A stretch of 64,000 bases of DNA from Piper betle (GCA_033002965.1 JAURVB010014833.1:1-64000), one strand, 5' to 3'; positions 11,930 to 25,372 are shown, counted from the stretch's first letter. Program-made: numbers and translations. Notes: generated from the sequence alone by a model not told the origin.

Positions 11930-14900
11930 GGTTGGGAGAAGATGAAAAGATGAAGAAATTGGGGGGATGGTGGTGGAGATAAGAAGTAGGAGGGGAGGAG
12001 GATGAGGGAAGGGAGATGATGGTGGTGGTGGTCGTGGTGGGGCTGGGGGCACAGATCAGGGGCACAGCTCAGGGGTTGGTGGTGGTCAGTGTTTCCCAGA
12101 AATGGCGACGCTTTTAGATTCCCTCCACTACCCTCTCCTCTCACCACTCCTCCCAGTGGTGGTGGATGATAAAGAGTGGTAAAGTTACTACTAACTTTAC
12201 TTTTATCTTCTTTAACTTTACTTGGTTAAACCGTAACTGGCACTCACTGCACCTATGAATGCTTTTTCTTGCAACATTCCTGCCCCAAGTACTCGAAATA
12301 CACCCACACACCCACTTGTGGACGAGCATCCTCGAAAAAAGTCCGTATTTTTTCTCATTACTTTGTGGTAGTCCCCTGGAACTGTGTTAATCGTTTTGGC
12401 GGATAACCTATGACGTTAAGTTGATTAGCCCTCTCAATTATATTCAGAGCACCATAATAAGCCCCGGTTCAAAATCACATTTTCCCTCATATGTATGAAT
12501 GGTAATGAAGTAGTGACAAAGGACATGGATCTATTATAGACGGAGAGCTGGAAACGAAGGTAAGTTTTGAACCTGCAGCTTCTCTGCTGGAAAGAAAAGA
12601 AAACAGCCAAGGGGGGGGGTATTCCGTAACTCACAAAAGCAAAGTTTTTGTGTTGAGAGAAAGCGAAACAGCTAGGAGGGGCCATAAAGCATTGTGGAGG
12701 TCGCTTGCGGACACGCACATACAATAATTTTGTAACCGAAGTGATTGAACCCCTTTTAATATCTTTGGTACTTGTGTGACATCTACATGGAAATTTTTCA
12801 GTTTCTTCTTTATTACCATTCTTTTCCTCCCCAAAGCTTCTTTATTACTACGTTGTACGATAGAACCAAGAATTAGTTAGCATGGCAACCGTCTAAATGA
12901 ACCCCTTGCTAAGTGCTAACCACTCTCTGTTTGACTAAGCTCTCTCTGCATCTCCTTCCCACAACCAAACGGACGCTCAATCGTTTCCTGCCATGCTTCT
13001 ACGCTGCTATCCAGCAAGTCAAGCGGGAAGGGGCGTTGGAAAGGGTGAGGCAGACAAAAGTGTGGTAACCCCGGGAGGAAGCAAATTTATGATCTAACAA
13101 ATTTTGTTGCGATTGGTTATACTGCCTTTCATCCTTATCGACTCCATTAAAATCAGTGACCAATTTATATGGCAGTGCGGTTTGAGGGTCACATGGGTGA
13201 GTTGTTAACTAGAGGCACAAAGCTTGAGCTGAGCGATTCAATGGTGTAAGTTGGAAGTTCATGCAGCATAATAAAAAAAGAAAGAAAAAAACGTTCTTCA
13301 CACATGCGTGTGCATGGAGAGGGCATCTGTTGTTCTGCGATGCGGTGGCACTGCGATGAAGTTCCAAAACTTATATATGTCCATCTTCTAAAAAAATGAT
13401 ATAGAATTATATGTTATGTGTTTTCATATTCCGTGTCAATTTATTTATTTATACATATGGGATCTGATCAGTAATAATGACTTAATCGGCACTTAAAAAC
13501 AATGGAGTTCCTATCAGAAGTTTATAATATGAAAGCCGGCCATGAATTAATTGAGTTCTTTTTTATGTAATGGTCCCAACATGTAGGTAGCCAAATGCGA
13601 CTCTTCTCTTTTAAGCCTCTATCGATGGTAAACTTTTTTTTACGTAAATCATGATCATTCGAAATAACCTAAGATCGATTAATTAGATAAGTGCCACTAT
13701 ATTTTTAGATAATTAGTGTGTAACAATTTCCTCTTTTTTAATGAACTGGTAATAAATTATATATATAGCAATGATGCCAACCAACGTTTTTTTTTCAAAT
13801 AAGAACTTTTTATCATGAAAACAATTTTTTAGGGCTTTTGTAGCTAGTGTTTTCGAACTTGTTGAACATTGGAAGATCCATATTTTTAATTACTTGCCAT
13901 ACAATTTAAAAATGAAACGTCATATATGAGCTTTTATTTAATAATCACAATAATTAAAACAGTAACATCTTAATATAGCTGATTCACCCTCGTTTGGAGA
14001 CAGTTTTGATATATAAAATGTAATTTTTTTTAAAAAAACTAAATATTTGCACTTGTCGTTAATTATGAGTAGTATATACTCAATAAATGTTTTAAAAAAA
14101 TATGAGTAGTTGAGCTGGAGGACAGGTCAAGCGGAGCGCCGACCGATCGGCTGAGCGGAGCCCAAGCATATTCGGCCAATAAATAGATGGCTTACTACTT
14201 GCCAATTTCTGAATGTATATCCTCAACTTCCCCATCGACAAGTCCCATCTGCAACGTTACAGGAGCAACTACTTGCAAGCTTAGAACAAGCCTGCATCCA
14301 ACAATCAAGTACCAGAAAACCAACGATTGCATAAGCCAAGTTTTTAATTTTATCTACTTATTTAGAGTAGTATATTCCCATTTCTATCACTATTTTCTTA
14401 TTCTAGACGTCTGATCTCGAAGCCGGCATCCGATTCCTGGGTTAACAGTGACCACTTAGTCCCAAAGAAAGTGATTTTTGACCCAAAACATCCACAACCA
14501 ACACCGGGGAAATGAAATGAAGGGCCAATTTTATCGACTCAGAAGAGTACTCATGTTGGAGCCCCCACTATATACCACCAAACTGCATGTTCGCAATAGA
14601 AAGGAAATTACGTGCGTTGTCCGGCTGTTGAGAGCGGTAGCATTTAGCAGCCCATGAATATACCATAGCAGCCTAGCAGGTTCGGATTAGAAAATTAGAA
14701 CATATGGGAAACATGTCAACCATCGACTCCTCTCGAGATCCTCATGCAATTGCCTTCACGAGAAGCACTATATCAGTATATTTCTTGTCCACTTCAAATT
14801 ATTTCGCCACTTGACGCTAGCTGCTACATCCATTTCTAGATCTGACTAATTGCTTCCGCTGCCATAACTATTTTTCTCTGCTGCCAGACCTTGCTTACAT

Positions 14901-15131
14901 GCATTGCAAGATGTTCACGTCTGAGTGTTTTCTCCAGTTTTGGTTTGAGCGACCCAAGATAAGAGAGGAATTGGTGTTAGAATGTTCACTGTCCATTAGT
15001 TGCGATCCATTTTTAATCAGCGGTATACAGTAAAAAACTTTTATGCCAAGTGAGGACAATTCAAGTTGATACAGTTAAAAGCTTGTTTAGCTGATTGAAT
15101 ATATCGCTGCACTATAATTTTTAAAAAAGGA

Positions 15132-15170
<39 letters not shown>

Positions 15171-17515
15171 GTCGAATGTTGTAGTTACTAAGTAAATAGA
15201 CCAGTAATCCATCACAAAAGATACCGCAATTGTGGATGGGAGCCTTCTCTTCTGAGTATCAACATGTCAAATGGACAAATTATTGGCAGCTGTGAAGACC
15301 GTATGTTCTCTATCCTACACTGTCACACAGCCAGGTCCTTGCCTGCAGGTGTCAACTCTGACGTAAAAGTTTTCTGCCGCATCTTTCTCACCTTGCTCGG
15401 GAGCTGCCAGAGTCCAGACACAAACATGATCTGTGTACGTATATATGTATATATTCCTCACATTTCTTGTCGCCAAAATTGATCCAGGCTGTTGCTGGGC
15501 AAAGCAGCCACCATTGGCCTATAGTGTGTTTGTGGAACCCCTGCTAGCAATGTCAGGGGGATCCATTGAGTAGAAATGGAGTTTTCACCGTCAGCCATCG
15601 ATGACACGTTCAAATTCAAGTCTGCTTTGACTTCCTTCTAATGAATTTCTCGATGGGTACGTCTCTTTCAAATAGCACAATTTGAGATGCAGCTATGCAC
15701 CCATGTGTTGCACTGGTTGTAGTACATGAACTTGTATGGAGTTCTCACCACTAATTCATTAGAGCCGTAATTATTAACAATGTCATCTGCATTAATTAAT
15801 AAAAATAAAAGAACTATAAATATAATTAATATATGCTTAAAAAATATTTCTGTAGGACTCTGCATCTCACACCATCCCCTCCAAGTTGGGCTCAAATCGG
15901 AGTCGACTCTGGGCGTCCATGCATAGCTGAATTGCTCAATTGGGCTCTAATCTAGTCTGGGCTGGGCCTAATCCGGCATATATCAGGTGCTGCCCTTCCA
16001 GAAACGGGCTGCGCTGGCCAGTTGCCATTCCATGCTCATAGCTTAACATGGCAAACCTCATTACCATGCCAGCTTAGCCCCCGGTCGTTAAATAGATTAA
16101 ACATATACACTGTGTAAAAAAAAGCGAAACATATAGAACGGGCTACATATCAACTGTTAAGCATGAAAGATGAATACATATATGTTTTGCCTTGCCATTT
16201 TTATTCTCATCCCTTTCTCACTGGTCACAAGTACTTAAAAAAATTGAAAAGAACTAATTACTTCATTATATATATAACATAGACTTCAGAAAGCAATTCT
16301 TCCGCGGTTATTTCCTTATAATAAGGATTTCTTTTGGTCAAAAAGATATTTGATGGAGGTGATTCTTGACCTAAATTTATAAATGGTCATCTAATTTGCT
16401 AATTTATTAATAGTTCTAAATTAAATGGAACAAAACTGACAAGGAACAAATTCACATATAAAAAAATAGTAAAAAACTTAGTTAATTTAAGTGAATTGAC
16501 TTTAAATATAAATGACAGCAGTTAAAAGTTGTGCAATAACGGATTTACCAATTTAAATAAATATTATTCGGTTATTTTATAAGCTACTATAAAACCCATT
16601 TCTACCTTAACATTAATCATGAAACTTTTAAGTTTCAAAGTGTTGTGCACTTTGACAAATTTACTTTATTTAGATTATTTCTTTATTTATTTTCTAATTT
16701 ATACATAATTTGGATAGTTTGAACATTTTATATTTTATAACTGAGAAAATATTTTAGATAATTATAATTTTTAACTAACTTTATATTTAAGTTTACGACA
16801 TACAAAATGGTAAAAATTTAACCCAATATTAATCGTTTAACTGACAGCAAAATAGTGAAAACTTAGTCATGGTAAAATCTTATAAATTTGGTTAATATGT
16901 AGCTTGGTTATGGTAAAAGTTATTAAAATGATAAATAATTGTATTGAATAATACGACCTACAACTATAACCAATCTATTTTCAACCCTAATTATGAACCA
17001 GGGTGAACTAACCATATTGTTCCATACTTCCGTAGAACAACTATACTTTTCTTTACGAAGTCATCATTATCATTTTCCGATCGATATATGGACGACTCTT
17101 TCGTAAGTTGAATCACATCGTGTTGTGCATGACTCTGGGATTCAAAACCTCCTCACTGAGGAGACAGACAACCCTCCCACTTCATCTTCAATTCGGAGAC
17201 ATCATGAGAAAAAAGTAAAGGCTAGTTGGTTTGGAAACTATCCTGCAATCCCTTAAGATGTTGTTAGATCCTCAGAATGAGGCCAGCTTTCTCGGTCTCT
17301 ATGTAGAAAATATACACACATATACATTACATATATATATATATATATACTAACAAGGCAATATGTCAAACCATTGTTTTAACGTATATGATATATATAC
17401 ATGTCTATCATTCGCCTACTCTCTGCATCCGCCTACTTCTGCCACTTTTATATTTATTTTCTTTTCATATTGCAAGAGGTTATGCCCTCCCATTTTTGAA
17501 GTCATAACATCACAC
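11930..17515. other. Intergenic region, 5.6 kb
   Basis: The first 250 bases are a CT-rich leader of the DELLA gene on the minus strand, with CCACCA repeats. Beyond that no gene, RNA or clear transposon boundary could be supported. A TA microsatellite lies at about 15138-15170 and another near 17330-17350. Short ORFs at 14187-14414 and 15264-15482 have no recognisable domain or coding bias. Confidence 0.5.
15138..15170. repeat. TA microsatellite
   Basis: A run of about 13 AT/TA dinucleotides followed by GTATATAG. No gene is associated with it. Confidence 0.85.
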
Positions 17516-17523
17516 TATAAATA
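17516..17523 (+). promoter_or_regulatory. TATA box of plantacyanin gene
   Basis: TATAAATA stands 113 bases before the ATG at 17636, which leaves a leader of about 85 bases. The match to the plant TATA consensus is exact. Confidence 0.65.
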
Positions 17524-17635
17524 CAACCACATCCAAAGTTGGAAGATCAACACATAAGCCTCAAGCTAGCTCTTAATTTCTTCTAGGCTTCCCTCCTTAC
17601 AGATCATAAATATAACAACAAATATCTTAACAGAG

Positions 17636-18184
17636 ATGGCTATGGGAAGAGGCAGTGCATCTGGAACAATGGCCATAGCCGCCCTGCTCATGTTCCTCGT
17701 CGCCCATATTGCAACTGTTCATGCTGCAGTCTATCCCGTTGGCGATATAGGTGGGTGGACATTTAACGTCGTCAACTGGACCAAAGGCAAGAGATTCAGA
17801 GCAGGCGACCAAATTAGTAAGTCCTATCTATATAAATACATAAATCGTATATAATCTACGTGCACGGGTATTCTAATTAGTAAATACTTGTGCTAAGTGC
17901 AAAGTTCATGTATTATATGTTGTTGGTGTTGATTGAAATTAGTACTTGAGGAAATATTTATACTTGATCAAATGTGTGCTATAGTTTTCAAGTACAGTGC
18001 CCTTGCTCACAATGTGGTGGCGGTGGACCAGAAGGGCTACTATAGCTGCACCACAACGAGGGGAGCCAAGGTCTACCGGAGCGGGAACGATCGGGTCACG
18101 CTAAAGAGAGGACAGAACTTCTTCATCTGTAACATCCCCGGGCACTGCCAAGGAGGAATGAAGATTGCCATCAACGCTGCTTGA
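17636..18184 (+). CDS. Plantacyanin (basic blue copper protein)
   Basis: Two exons (17636-17816 and 17985-18184; GT-AG intron, phase 1) encode 126 residues. The signal peptide is clear (hydrophobic core about 12-28, cleavage likely after A30 in ATVHA|AVYP). The mature protein starts with VYPVGDIGGWTFNV, as plantacyanins do. All four type-I copper ligands are present: H69 (AHNVV), C109, H114 and M119 (CNIPGHCQGGM). Methionine as axial ligand marks a plantacyanin rather than a stellacyanin, and C82 and C115 can form the conserved disulfide. There is no GPI-anchor tail, so the protein should be a free apoplastic electron carrier or signalling protein; relatives act in pollen-tube guidance and cell-wall redox. 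Length is normal for the family. TATA box at 17516 and AATAAA at 18311 frame the gene. Confidence 0.94.
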
Positions 18185-18310
18185 TTCGACGCTTACTATA
18201 TACATGCCTCTGGTTGCAGAGCATCTAATATACATCGTTTTGCTGCTTTTGTATTGCTCGTGATATCTTTATATATGGTCTAATATGTGTGGAAGTGTGC
18301 CATCCGATTA

Positions 18311-18316
18311 AATAAA
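18311..18316 (+). terminator. Poly(A) signal of plantacyanin gene
   Basis: AATAAA lies 127 bases after the plantacyanin stop codon. Plant poly(A) signals are loose, so this is a likely rather than certain assignment. Confidence 0.5.
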
Positions 18317-18858
18317 AGGTTTATTTTCTATGTTTGGTTTTGTATATTTAGTTGTAAGAGAAGTTTGAATGAAGGAAACAAGAATTTGTCCGATGTACAT
18401 GTTCTGAACTGAGCCATTGGATGTCGTGACTAATTCTCAGATAATTCATGTAAACATTTGTTCAGGATAAAGAAGAAGCAATAGGCCCAATTAACCGCTA
18501 CAACAAATGGGCCTTTGTGTTAAGCCCTCATTAACTCCGGCGTTCATCAGGTCGAACAAATCGCATCGCTTTGATAATGAGTTACATTTTTCATGTTCGT
18601 CTAAAAATATTGTAATAAATATATTCAATATCCTAATAGGGCATTCAGGTGCCCGTGCCACATTTTCCTAGAGAGTTTTCTTCCTTAACATTAGGGTTTC
18701 AAACGAGCTTTTCTTAAATACTTCACACTTGTTTATCAAATAGTTAAAAATGTTATAAGAATAACTTTATTTGTTCGTTCAAAATTACAAATTGAATTAT
18801 TTAATTTTATAAAGATCTCTTCCACCAAATGACACATTTTAAGTGGGTCGCCCAAGAC

Positions 18859-19293
18859 TAGGGCTGTTAAACGAGCTCGAACCCAGTTTGTGAACTCGAA
18901 ACCTGCTCGATTATAAAGTTGATTGAACCCACGACCTCTAAGTCTTCAACTTGATTACCTCCCATTTAAGTTATCGCACTACTTTGTTATTATATTATAT
19001 ATAAATAAATATAACTAGTTACAATTAAACTTATTAGTGTGTGTGTGTATATATATATATATATTAATAATAATATAATATAGAGACTATATTATTATAT
19101 TATTTTATCGAGTTAAGTTTGAGTTGATTTCGATTCAAGTACGAGTTATAATCGAGTTAAACACTATCTTGCTCAAATTAGGCTTGAAGGATTCGAGTTC
19201 GAATTCAAACATTTAAATGTCGAGTTTTGAGTCGAGTTAAATCGAGCCGAATGCCAAACACTGACGAGTTGGTTCGCTCAATTAATAGCCCTA
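18859..19293. mobile_element. hAT-like MITE, copy 1, with tRNA-Phe-like core
   Basis: A 435-base element with imperfect terminal inverted repeats, TAGGGCTGTTAA at the left and its counterpart ATTAATAGCCCTA at the right. It is flanked by an 8-bp target-site duplication with one mismatch, CCCAAGAC (18851-18858) and CCCAGGAC (19294-19301). Eight-base duplications are characteristic of hAT transposons. The interior has GAGTCGAG/CTCGAAC-rich arms, a TG/TA microsatellite and, on the minus strand, a tRNA-Phe-like segment. There is no coding capacity, so it would depend on a transposase made elsewhere. The same family is found split at 23459-28949. Confidence 0.75.
18921..18981 (-). other. tRNA-Phe-like segment inside MITE copy 1
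   Basis: The minus strand reads ATAACTTAAATGGGAGG, then TTGAAGA and GGTCGTGGGTTCAATC, collinear with the D arm, the GAA anticodon loop and the T arm of plant tRNA-Phe. Roughly 60 percent of bases agree by eye and the acceptor stem is lost. It is not a functional tRNA. Confidence 0.5.
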
Positions 19294-20794
19294 CCCAGGA
19301 CATACATAAGGAAATTGGCTAAAGATTTTAAGATTGTCTGCGCTATTATATTTCTATATCAGCTAAAATAAATCTTTAAAAATGGGTCCATGGACTTAAA
19401 TTCAAAATAATTAGCCAAGTCAAGGGTGGAAATAGCCACCACTTTTAAGTTTTAAAGATGTGAGCCGCATAGTTTTTTTTTATAAGGGGACAACTATCCT
19501 TAAAATGGAAGGACTCATAATAAAAGAATATCCAAATTAGTTGACATTAATGTTTTCACAAAACTAATGTCACTATGGATAAACATCAACTTGTTCTGGC
19601 AATTAAGGTCGCCCAAAGCTATATCTTTTAGGCTGGCTAGCAATCAAATTAACCTTCACTAAATCAGCACTACTAAGGCATCACACAATCAAAAATGTGA
19701 GTGAGAAGAAGACAGGCAATTTCCTAATCTTTTTTTCCTTTTTCTAAAAGCAAACCTTAAAATGAGATCTAAGTTTACCTTCTCAAGATTCTGTGCAATT
19801 CATGTGGGAATTTATTTCTTAGCAAAGTCATGCAGCGTCTTGTAGTTATTGCGAACGCAAACATTCATCTTTTTATCTTCACACCATGACGACCACTCTC
19901 TTCCCTTTCAACTTAATTTCTGTGACCTCAAAGGTTTCAATACCAAGCCACAACTAACAATTGGCCAATAACGTTGCAATAGTCAAGCCTCTTTCTTTCA
20001 CCATAGCAGCACGCAGCTAAAATTTGAAACCTGCTCTTGTGATCATCTCTCCTGTACTGGTTCAATAATATCTACACAAGAAGCCTCGGGTAAATGCATG
20101 GCAGGAAGTACATAATTCACAAAGCCTTGGCAAGTTGCCTAGTCCTCCAAGTCGAATCATATTCACTAGGATTACAAGCCATCGGCTCACTTATAAAATC
20201 TCTTTACTAATTAGTATATTTAGCTAGCCGCTCAATGTGTTCAATTCTGCGTGGCCAACACTAATCTAGGAACCACAAACAATATCTCGACTGTCTCCAC
20301 ACCAACAAAATAGGTTTGGAAAAAGTGATCAGGGACAAACAATAGAGACAACTCTCTCATGCTCCACTGCATTTTTAATTCGCATCTTCCCCCAGAAAGG
20401 CTTTTGAGTGTTTCGGGGACAACGGCCATAAAGGCTCAAGCCCGCACCATCTTAAGCATACAAAGAGGAGGAGAGGCAGCTGCTACTTCTAATTTAACAA
20501 TTCTCAACTCGACAACGCTTTTTGAATACACTCTTCAAAGTCCAGGGTTCTAAATGTTCAGAAATTTATACTTAAGAAGGTTCCAGGAATCAAGGAACTC
20601 GTCATGTGACTACAGCCACGGGATTCAAGCACCATCGAAACTTCTCGCTCAATTTTAATCAGTCCAACTGCAGGCTTAGCAGGGAGAATGAAATGGGTAT
20701 CCACCATTTGTTGTAGTCAATTTGCCAGAGCAAGGCCAGCGTCTCAGATCTCTTCTCGTATAAGCTCCCTTCGCTTTCGCCGATAGGCAAACTC
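19294..20794. other. Intergenic region upstream of CLE gene
   Basis: No gene or transposon boundary recognised. It presumably holds the CLE promoter, but no confident TATA box was found. The ORF at 20359-20553 has no recognisable feature. Confidence 0.45.
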
Positions 20795-21091
20795 TTGAGC
20801 GAGCAGTTGTCGCTGGTTGTCGACATGGTGTTTCAATCTGATAATGCTGCTTCATGTCTGTGCCTACTCTTGCTTCTACTGAACTCTTGTGGTCGGCCGT
20901 GCTCTGCTGCAATGGCAGAAGGTCCTTCCTTTTGGCAAAGAGCGGCGTTTCTCAACTTGGCACCCCTTGCTGTGGCTCCTACAAGCAGTACTACTACACT
21001 CGTTGCCGGCTCTGAAGGAGATCCTGATCAGTTGATTGGGGATGAGAAAAGGTTGATTCATACAGGCCCCAATCCTCTTCACAACAAGTGA
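20795..21091 (+). CDS. CLE: CLE signalling-peptide precursor, CLE16/17-like
   Basis: Intronless prepropeptide of 98 residues from the first ATG, or 88 from Met11 at 20825. A leucine-rich signal peptide (CLCLLLLLLNSC) is followed by a variable acidic linker and, at the very C-terminus, the 12-residue CLE motif RLIHTGPNPLHN (residues 86-97) with one trailing Lys. The motif has the invariant Gly-Pro and the Pro positions that are hydroxylated in CLE peptides. Ile-His in place of Val-Pro at motif positions 3-4 matches the Arabidopsis CLE16/CLE17 type. After secretion and trimming the peptide would be a ligand for CLAVATA1/BAM-type receptor kinases. Tissue and role cannot be told from sequence. 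Such small genes are often missed by annotation. Confidence 0.88.
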   Translation: MSEQLSLVVDMVFQSDNAASCLCLLLLLLNSCGRPCSAAMAEGPSFWQRAAFLNLAPLAVAPTSSTTTLVAGSEGDPDQLIGDEKRLIHTGPNPLHNK

Positions 21092-23450
21092 TCACCTAGC
21101 ATATACGTTCATATTCTTTTTATTTTTGTTTTATATAGCAGATTTTTTTCTTTTCTGTAGCGTTTCCTTCTGTTCCTTAGCGCAGTAGTTGGGCTCTTCA
21201 GAAAGTTTATCAACCAGGTAACTTCATTACTTGAATCAGTCAATAGTTGCAGTCTATATACCTTGGTCGTGAATAGAAGACATGTATGCATTCCATTTTC
21301 AGCTGTTAAGATTTCCTTCTGCTCGATTTCTCATGCGAAGTAAATATTTTGAAGAAGGAAATGGCATAGAGAAAATTCATATCAGATGGGCAACTCAGAA
21401 AATTACTAAGTCCTATCTTACAACTTCTATGATTGCAGTCTTTAATTACACATTAATTTGAGGTCCGAACGAAAGATGTGAATGACTTGTTCCCATGGTG
21501 TAGTTGCTTCTATATTCTTACTCTCGACTGTGATTAATTGCTTGACCTGAAACTTGGTCTGATGTCGATGAGTTTTTGTGTCAAGGGTAAAAAAATGGCG
21601 TTGGCTTTTAGGATCTTCGGGCCAAGTTTCATGGCCTCGAGTTTTGGGCCTTTGCTTCATATATGGTTCGTCGACGTTGAAAACAAGAGAAATATAATTA
21701 GAGAAGCGGCATGCTTTGTTCGGTTTCGTTGAATAGCTGCATCCCCTGGCCTTTATTACTCCATCGTCTTCCTAACTTCAAAGCCCTTGTATGGCCTACC
21801 ATGCACTCTTTCTCGTGCCAAAGACTAATACTTGTCTTTCAATACACAATGACTATGCATATATAACGCATTCGCGTCCTTAGCACTAGGACATGCATAT
21901 TTAATGAGTTCAAGATTTTTTTTCCCCCAAGCTAATGAGTTCAAGAATGATAGCATATTAAACTCATTCTGAACTACATACCATTAACTAGAGAAAAGTC
22001 GTGTAATCGTTTATTTAATTACTGTGACAGTTCTTTCTGACACTTTTAAATATGTTTAAAAGGACCCAAAAGATTCCTCCACTATGTTATCAAGGCATGT
22101 AAACGAGATGAACTATTTATGATCGAGTGGTTTTGTTATTAAAAATTTAAATAGAAATGGCTGAATTAGTATGTCTCACTGTCCTAGCTGCATCAATTAC
22201 TAGTGTTGGGTTAATGAGCTCACACTTGTTACTGTTAGTAATTTGCATCAACTTGCTAACTCAGGATGCACGGTTAAAGGATTTGAAACAAATCTTAATT
22301 GCAATAGAAAATTATTTTTGTACTAATAAAAAATATATAATAATATTATAAAATAATTATAAAATACGTGGCAAAATGTTATTAAAAGCCCTCGATTTTA
22401 TATATTAGTATAGATCTGACTTATTTTCATATCTTGAATTTCAAATTATTTACCCACTAATTACTTGTTCTATTTAATTTTGAAAGTTAAAATAATGAAG
22501 GTAAATCAACATTAAGTTCAAATAAGGGTTGACCCAATCATTTTGAAGCATCGTATTATAATTCATTCGTTCGTTCGTCAAAAAAATTTAAACATCTACA
22601 AATAAACGCTTGTCTGTCATCACTTCTTTGCAGCCTTTTATTTGTTAAGGTCTAAGATAATTTGAACTCTAAAATAATCTATTAAATACAAATTAATGTC
22701 ATTTACAATACTGGCCTTATATCTTATGAGAGTGCTTATCGAGCGAGTCGAATCGAGTTCAATTATGTTCAAGCTCGACTGGTTTATTTTGAAAAGGGTC
22801 GAGCTAGTAAAGTTGAGTTTGAGTCAAACACACAAATGCTTAAACATTAATCACATATATTTGTTTGTTATAATTTGAAATAAAATTAATTATAAAAATT
22901 TAAATAGTTTAATTTTTGTTCAATTATCTGCTAAATAGTTTGTTAGGGAACAAAATTCTTATATTATTATGTAAAACCATCACCACAATATAATTATATT
23001 TATCATTTTTTACATTTTATTTAAATGACTATCTAAAAAATATGTAAATTAGTATATTTGATGTAAATTATCAAACTCTGAGTTGAATTGAATCAAACAT
23101 AGGCCTGCTCATGCTCGTTTGATTTGGGTCGAACTTTTATTCGAACAAAATCAAGTAGATTATCGAGCAAACATAATCTCGATCGATGTGTTAGCACCCT
23201 ACTTTAAAAATGAGTCAATTGAATGCCATAAACTAAGTCGATAATTAATTATATACTTATGGTGCTGTATTTAGTAATGGGAGCTTTCTTTTGGTTGACG
23301 GGAAGGTCCTAAGGATTCTAGTTTACGAGAGGAAACAGTAACGTGCACAAGAAAACATGCAGGACAAGGAGATGGAAGAGGGGCTCATTAAACAACTGGC
23401 CCAACAGTTCTTCTTTTTGAAAGTGGTGCACATTAAAGCTAATTTGTTTT
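21092..23450. other. Intergenic region with TCGAG-rich repeat remnants
   Basis: Nothing gene-like is supported. About 22735-23200 contains GCGAGTCGAATCGAG and related phrases that resemble the arms of the hAT-like MITE family, but clear ends were not found, so this is only a probable degraded relative. Confidence 0.4.
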
Positions 23451-24174
23451 ACTATAGTTAGTGTTACTAATTTAGTAAGTTAATTCGTGAGTATTTGACG
23501 TTTGGCTCGGCGCTGACTCAATTCAAAACTCGATATTTAAATATTCGAACTCAAACTCGACTTAAACTTGAATCCTATGAGTTGAGTTTGAGCAAGACAG
23601 TGTTTAATTTGACTCAACTCGATTATAACTCAAACTCGACTCGTAGCTCGACTCAAACTCGATTTGATAATATAATAAAATAATATATATAACATCATTT
23701 GTTTATTAAAAATATATTTAAAATCATAAATAAATGTTATTATTGACTACGTACTAAATGATAGTGGTGGTGGAGGTGTTTTGTTTTATTTATCAAATCA
23801 GATCTAGATTAAAGTTTGTAATAGAAACATTATTTTCCCCTAATTAAGATAGTCTTTGTAATATATATATATATATATATATATATAGTATATATCGGGA
23901 CTATCATGCGCTACCCATTTTGGCAGCACATCATACGCTGCCTCACAAGAGCCGTTGGATCTGATCCAACGGCCCTGATAAACCCCACCCCACCCCCTCC
24001 CCCTCCCCCCACCTTGTTTGGTCGGTCGTCCCCCTGTTGCCGCTGCCCCTGCCACCGCCTCAACGCCACCCCACATCGTGGCCCATCCGGCCGACCCCTC
24101 GTTGTCGCCTCCACGCGGCCCCCTCCTCGCCCATTGGCCCCCTACCATTGCGGACCCACCCCCTCCCCAGGATT

Positions 24175-25200
24175 GATTCGAGTCAAATTAATAAAAAATT
24201 GACTCGGGATTGACTCGTTTCAAGTAAATATAAAAGTAACTCGGGATCAACTCGTGTCAAGTCAATAAAAATAAATAAATTAATTTCGTAATAAAAATTT
24301 GATTCACTCCCGAATGGAGTCATTATTACGAAATAAATGTTAAAAAATATTTTTTATTGACTAGAGTCAATTTAAAAATATTAAAAATATTAAAAATATT
24401 AAAAACTTGACTCGAGAAAGGAGCGAGTCATGAACGAGTCTAGCTTTTATTACAAAATTATTTTATTTTTTAAAAATTTATTTTGTAATATTGACACCAG
24501 TCGAGAACATGTATAGTTTTTTATTTCATGGTATTTTATTATTAATATTTTTTTAAACAAACAAAATAAAACATTTTTAATAAAATAAAATATTATAAAA
24601 AATTATGAAATATAACTCAAAAAATATTAAAATATATAGTAAAATAACAAAAAATAAAATAATCAATTCTGATAGATTATTTTATTTTAAAGTATTTTAT
24701 TCTATTTGCTTCACATTTTTATTACGAAATTATTTTATTTTTCTTAAAATCTATTTTGTAATATTAACTCAAATCGGGATCGAGTCAAGTTTTTAAATTT
24801 ATTTCTTAATAAAAACTTGACTCGATTTCGATACGAGTAAAGTTTGTATTACAAAATTATTTTATTTTTTAAAAAAATTGTTTTGTAATATTAACTCAAG
24901 TCGGGATTTAGTCAAGTTTTTATTACGAAATTATTTTATTTTTTTTAATTTATTTCGTAATATTAACTCGAGTCGAGATTGAGTTAAGTTTTAAATTTTA
25001 TTTCTTAATAAAAAATTTGACTCGATTCCGACACGAGTCGAGTTTTTATTATGAAATTATTTATTTTTTTAAAATCTACTTCTTAATATTAACTCTATTT
25101 GGGTTTGAGTAAAATTTTTATTACAAAATTATTTTATTTTTTTATTTATTTCCTAATATTAACTTGAGTCTTGATCGAGTGAAGTTTCTATTACAAAAAT
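24175..25200. repeat. Satellite-like array with GAGTCAAG core
   Basis: The marker ATATTAACTC or a close variant recurs at about 24761, 24888, 24960, 25086 and 25156, so spacing alternates near 127 and 71 bases (a higher-order unit of about 198). Each unit holds GAGTCAAG-like motifs and TTATTACGAAATTATTTTATT. A related array lies at 51745-52290 in element B. Confidence 0.75.
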
Positions 25201-25372
25201 GCCCTCCCCTTGTTTCTTCCCCGTTTGTTTTGGCATGCCACCCCCGTTGGTGACCTTCCTGCCGACCAACGATATCGTCGCCTCGGGGCTGGGTGAGCCT
25301 CCAGAGAAAGATGCTACGTAGGCCTGGAGCGGTCGTTCGTGAGCAGGAGGAGCAACGCGTGGGGGGTGTGGA

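Noticed and set aside
12052..12052. Upstream ATG as start of DELLA
   Set aside because: It would add 41 Pro/Ser/Leu-rich residues absent from DELLA proteins; MKRERPE at 11929 is the family-like start.
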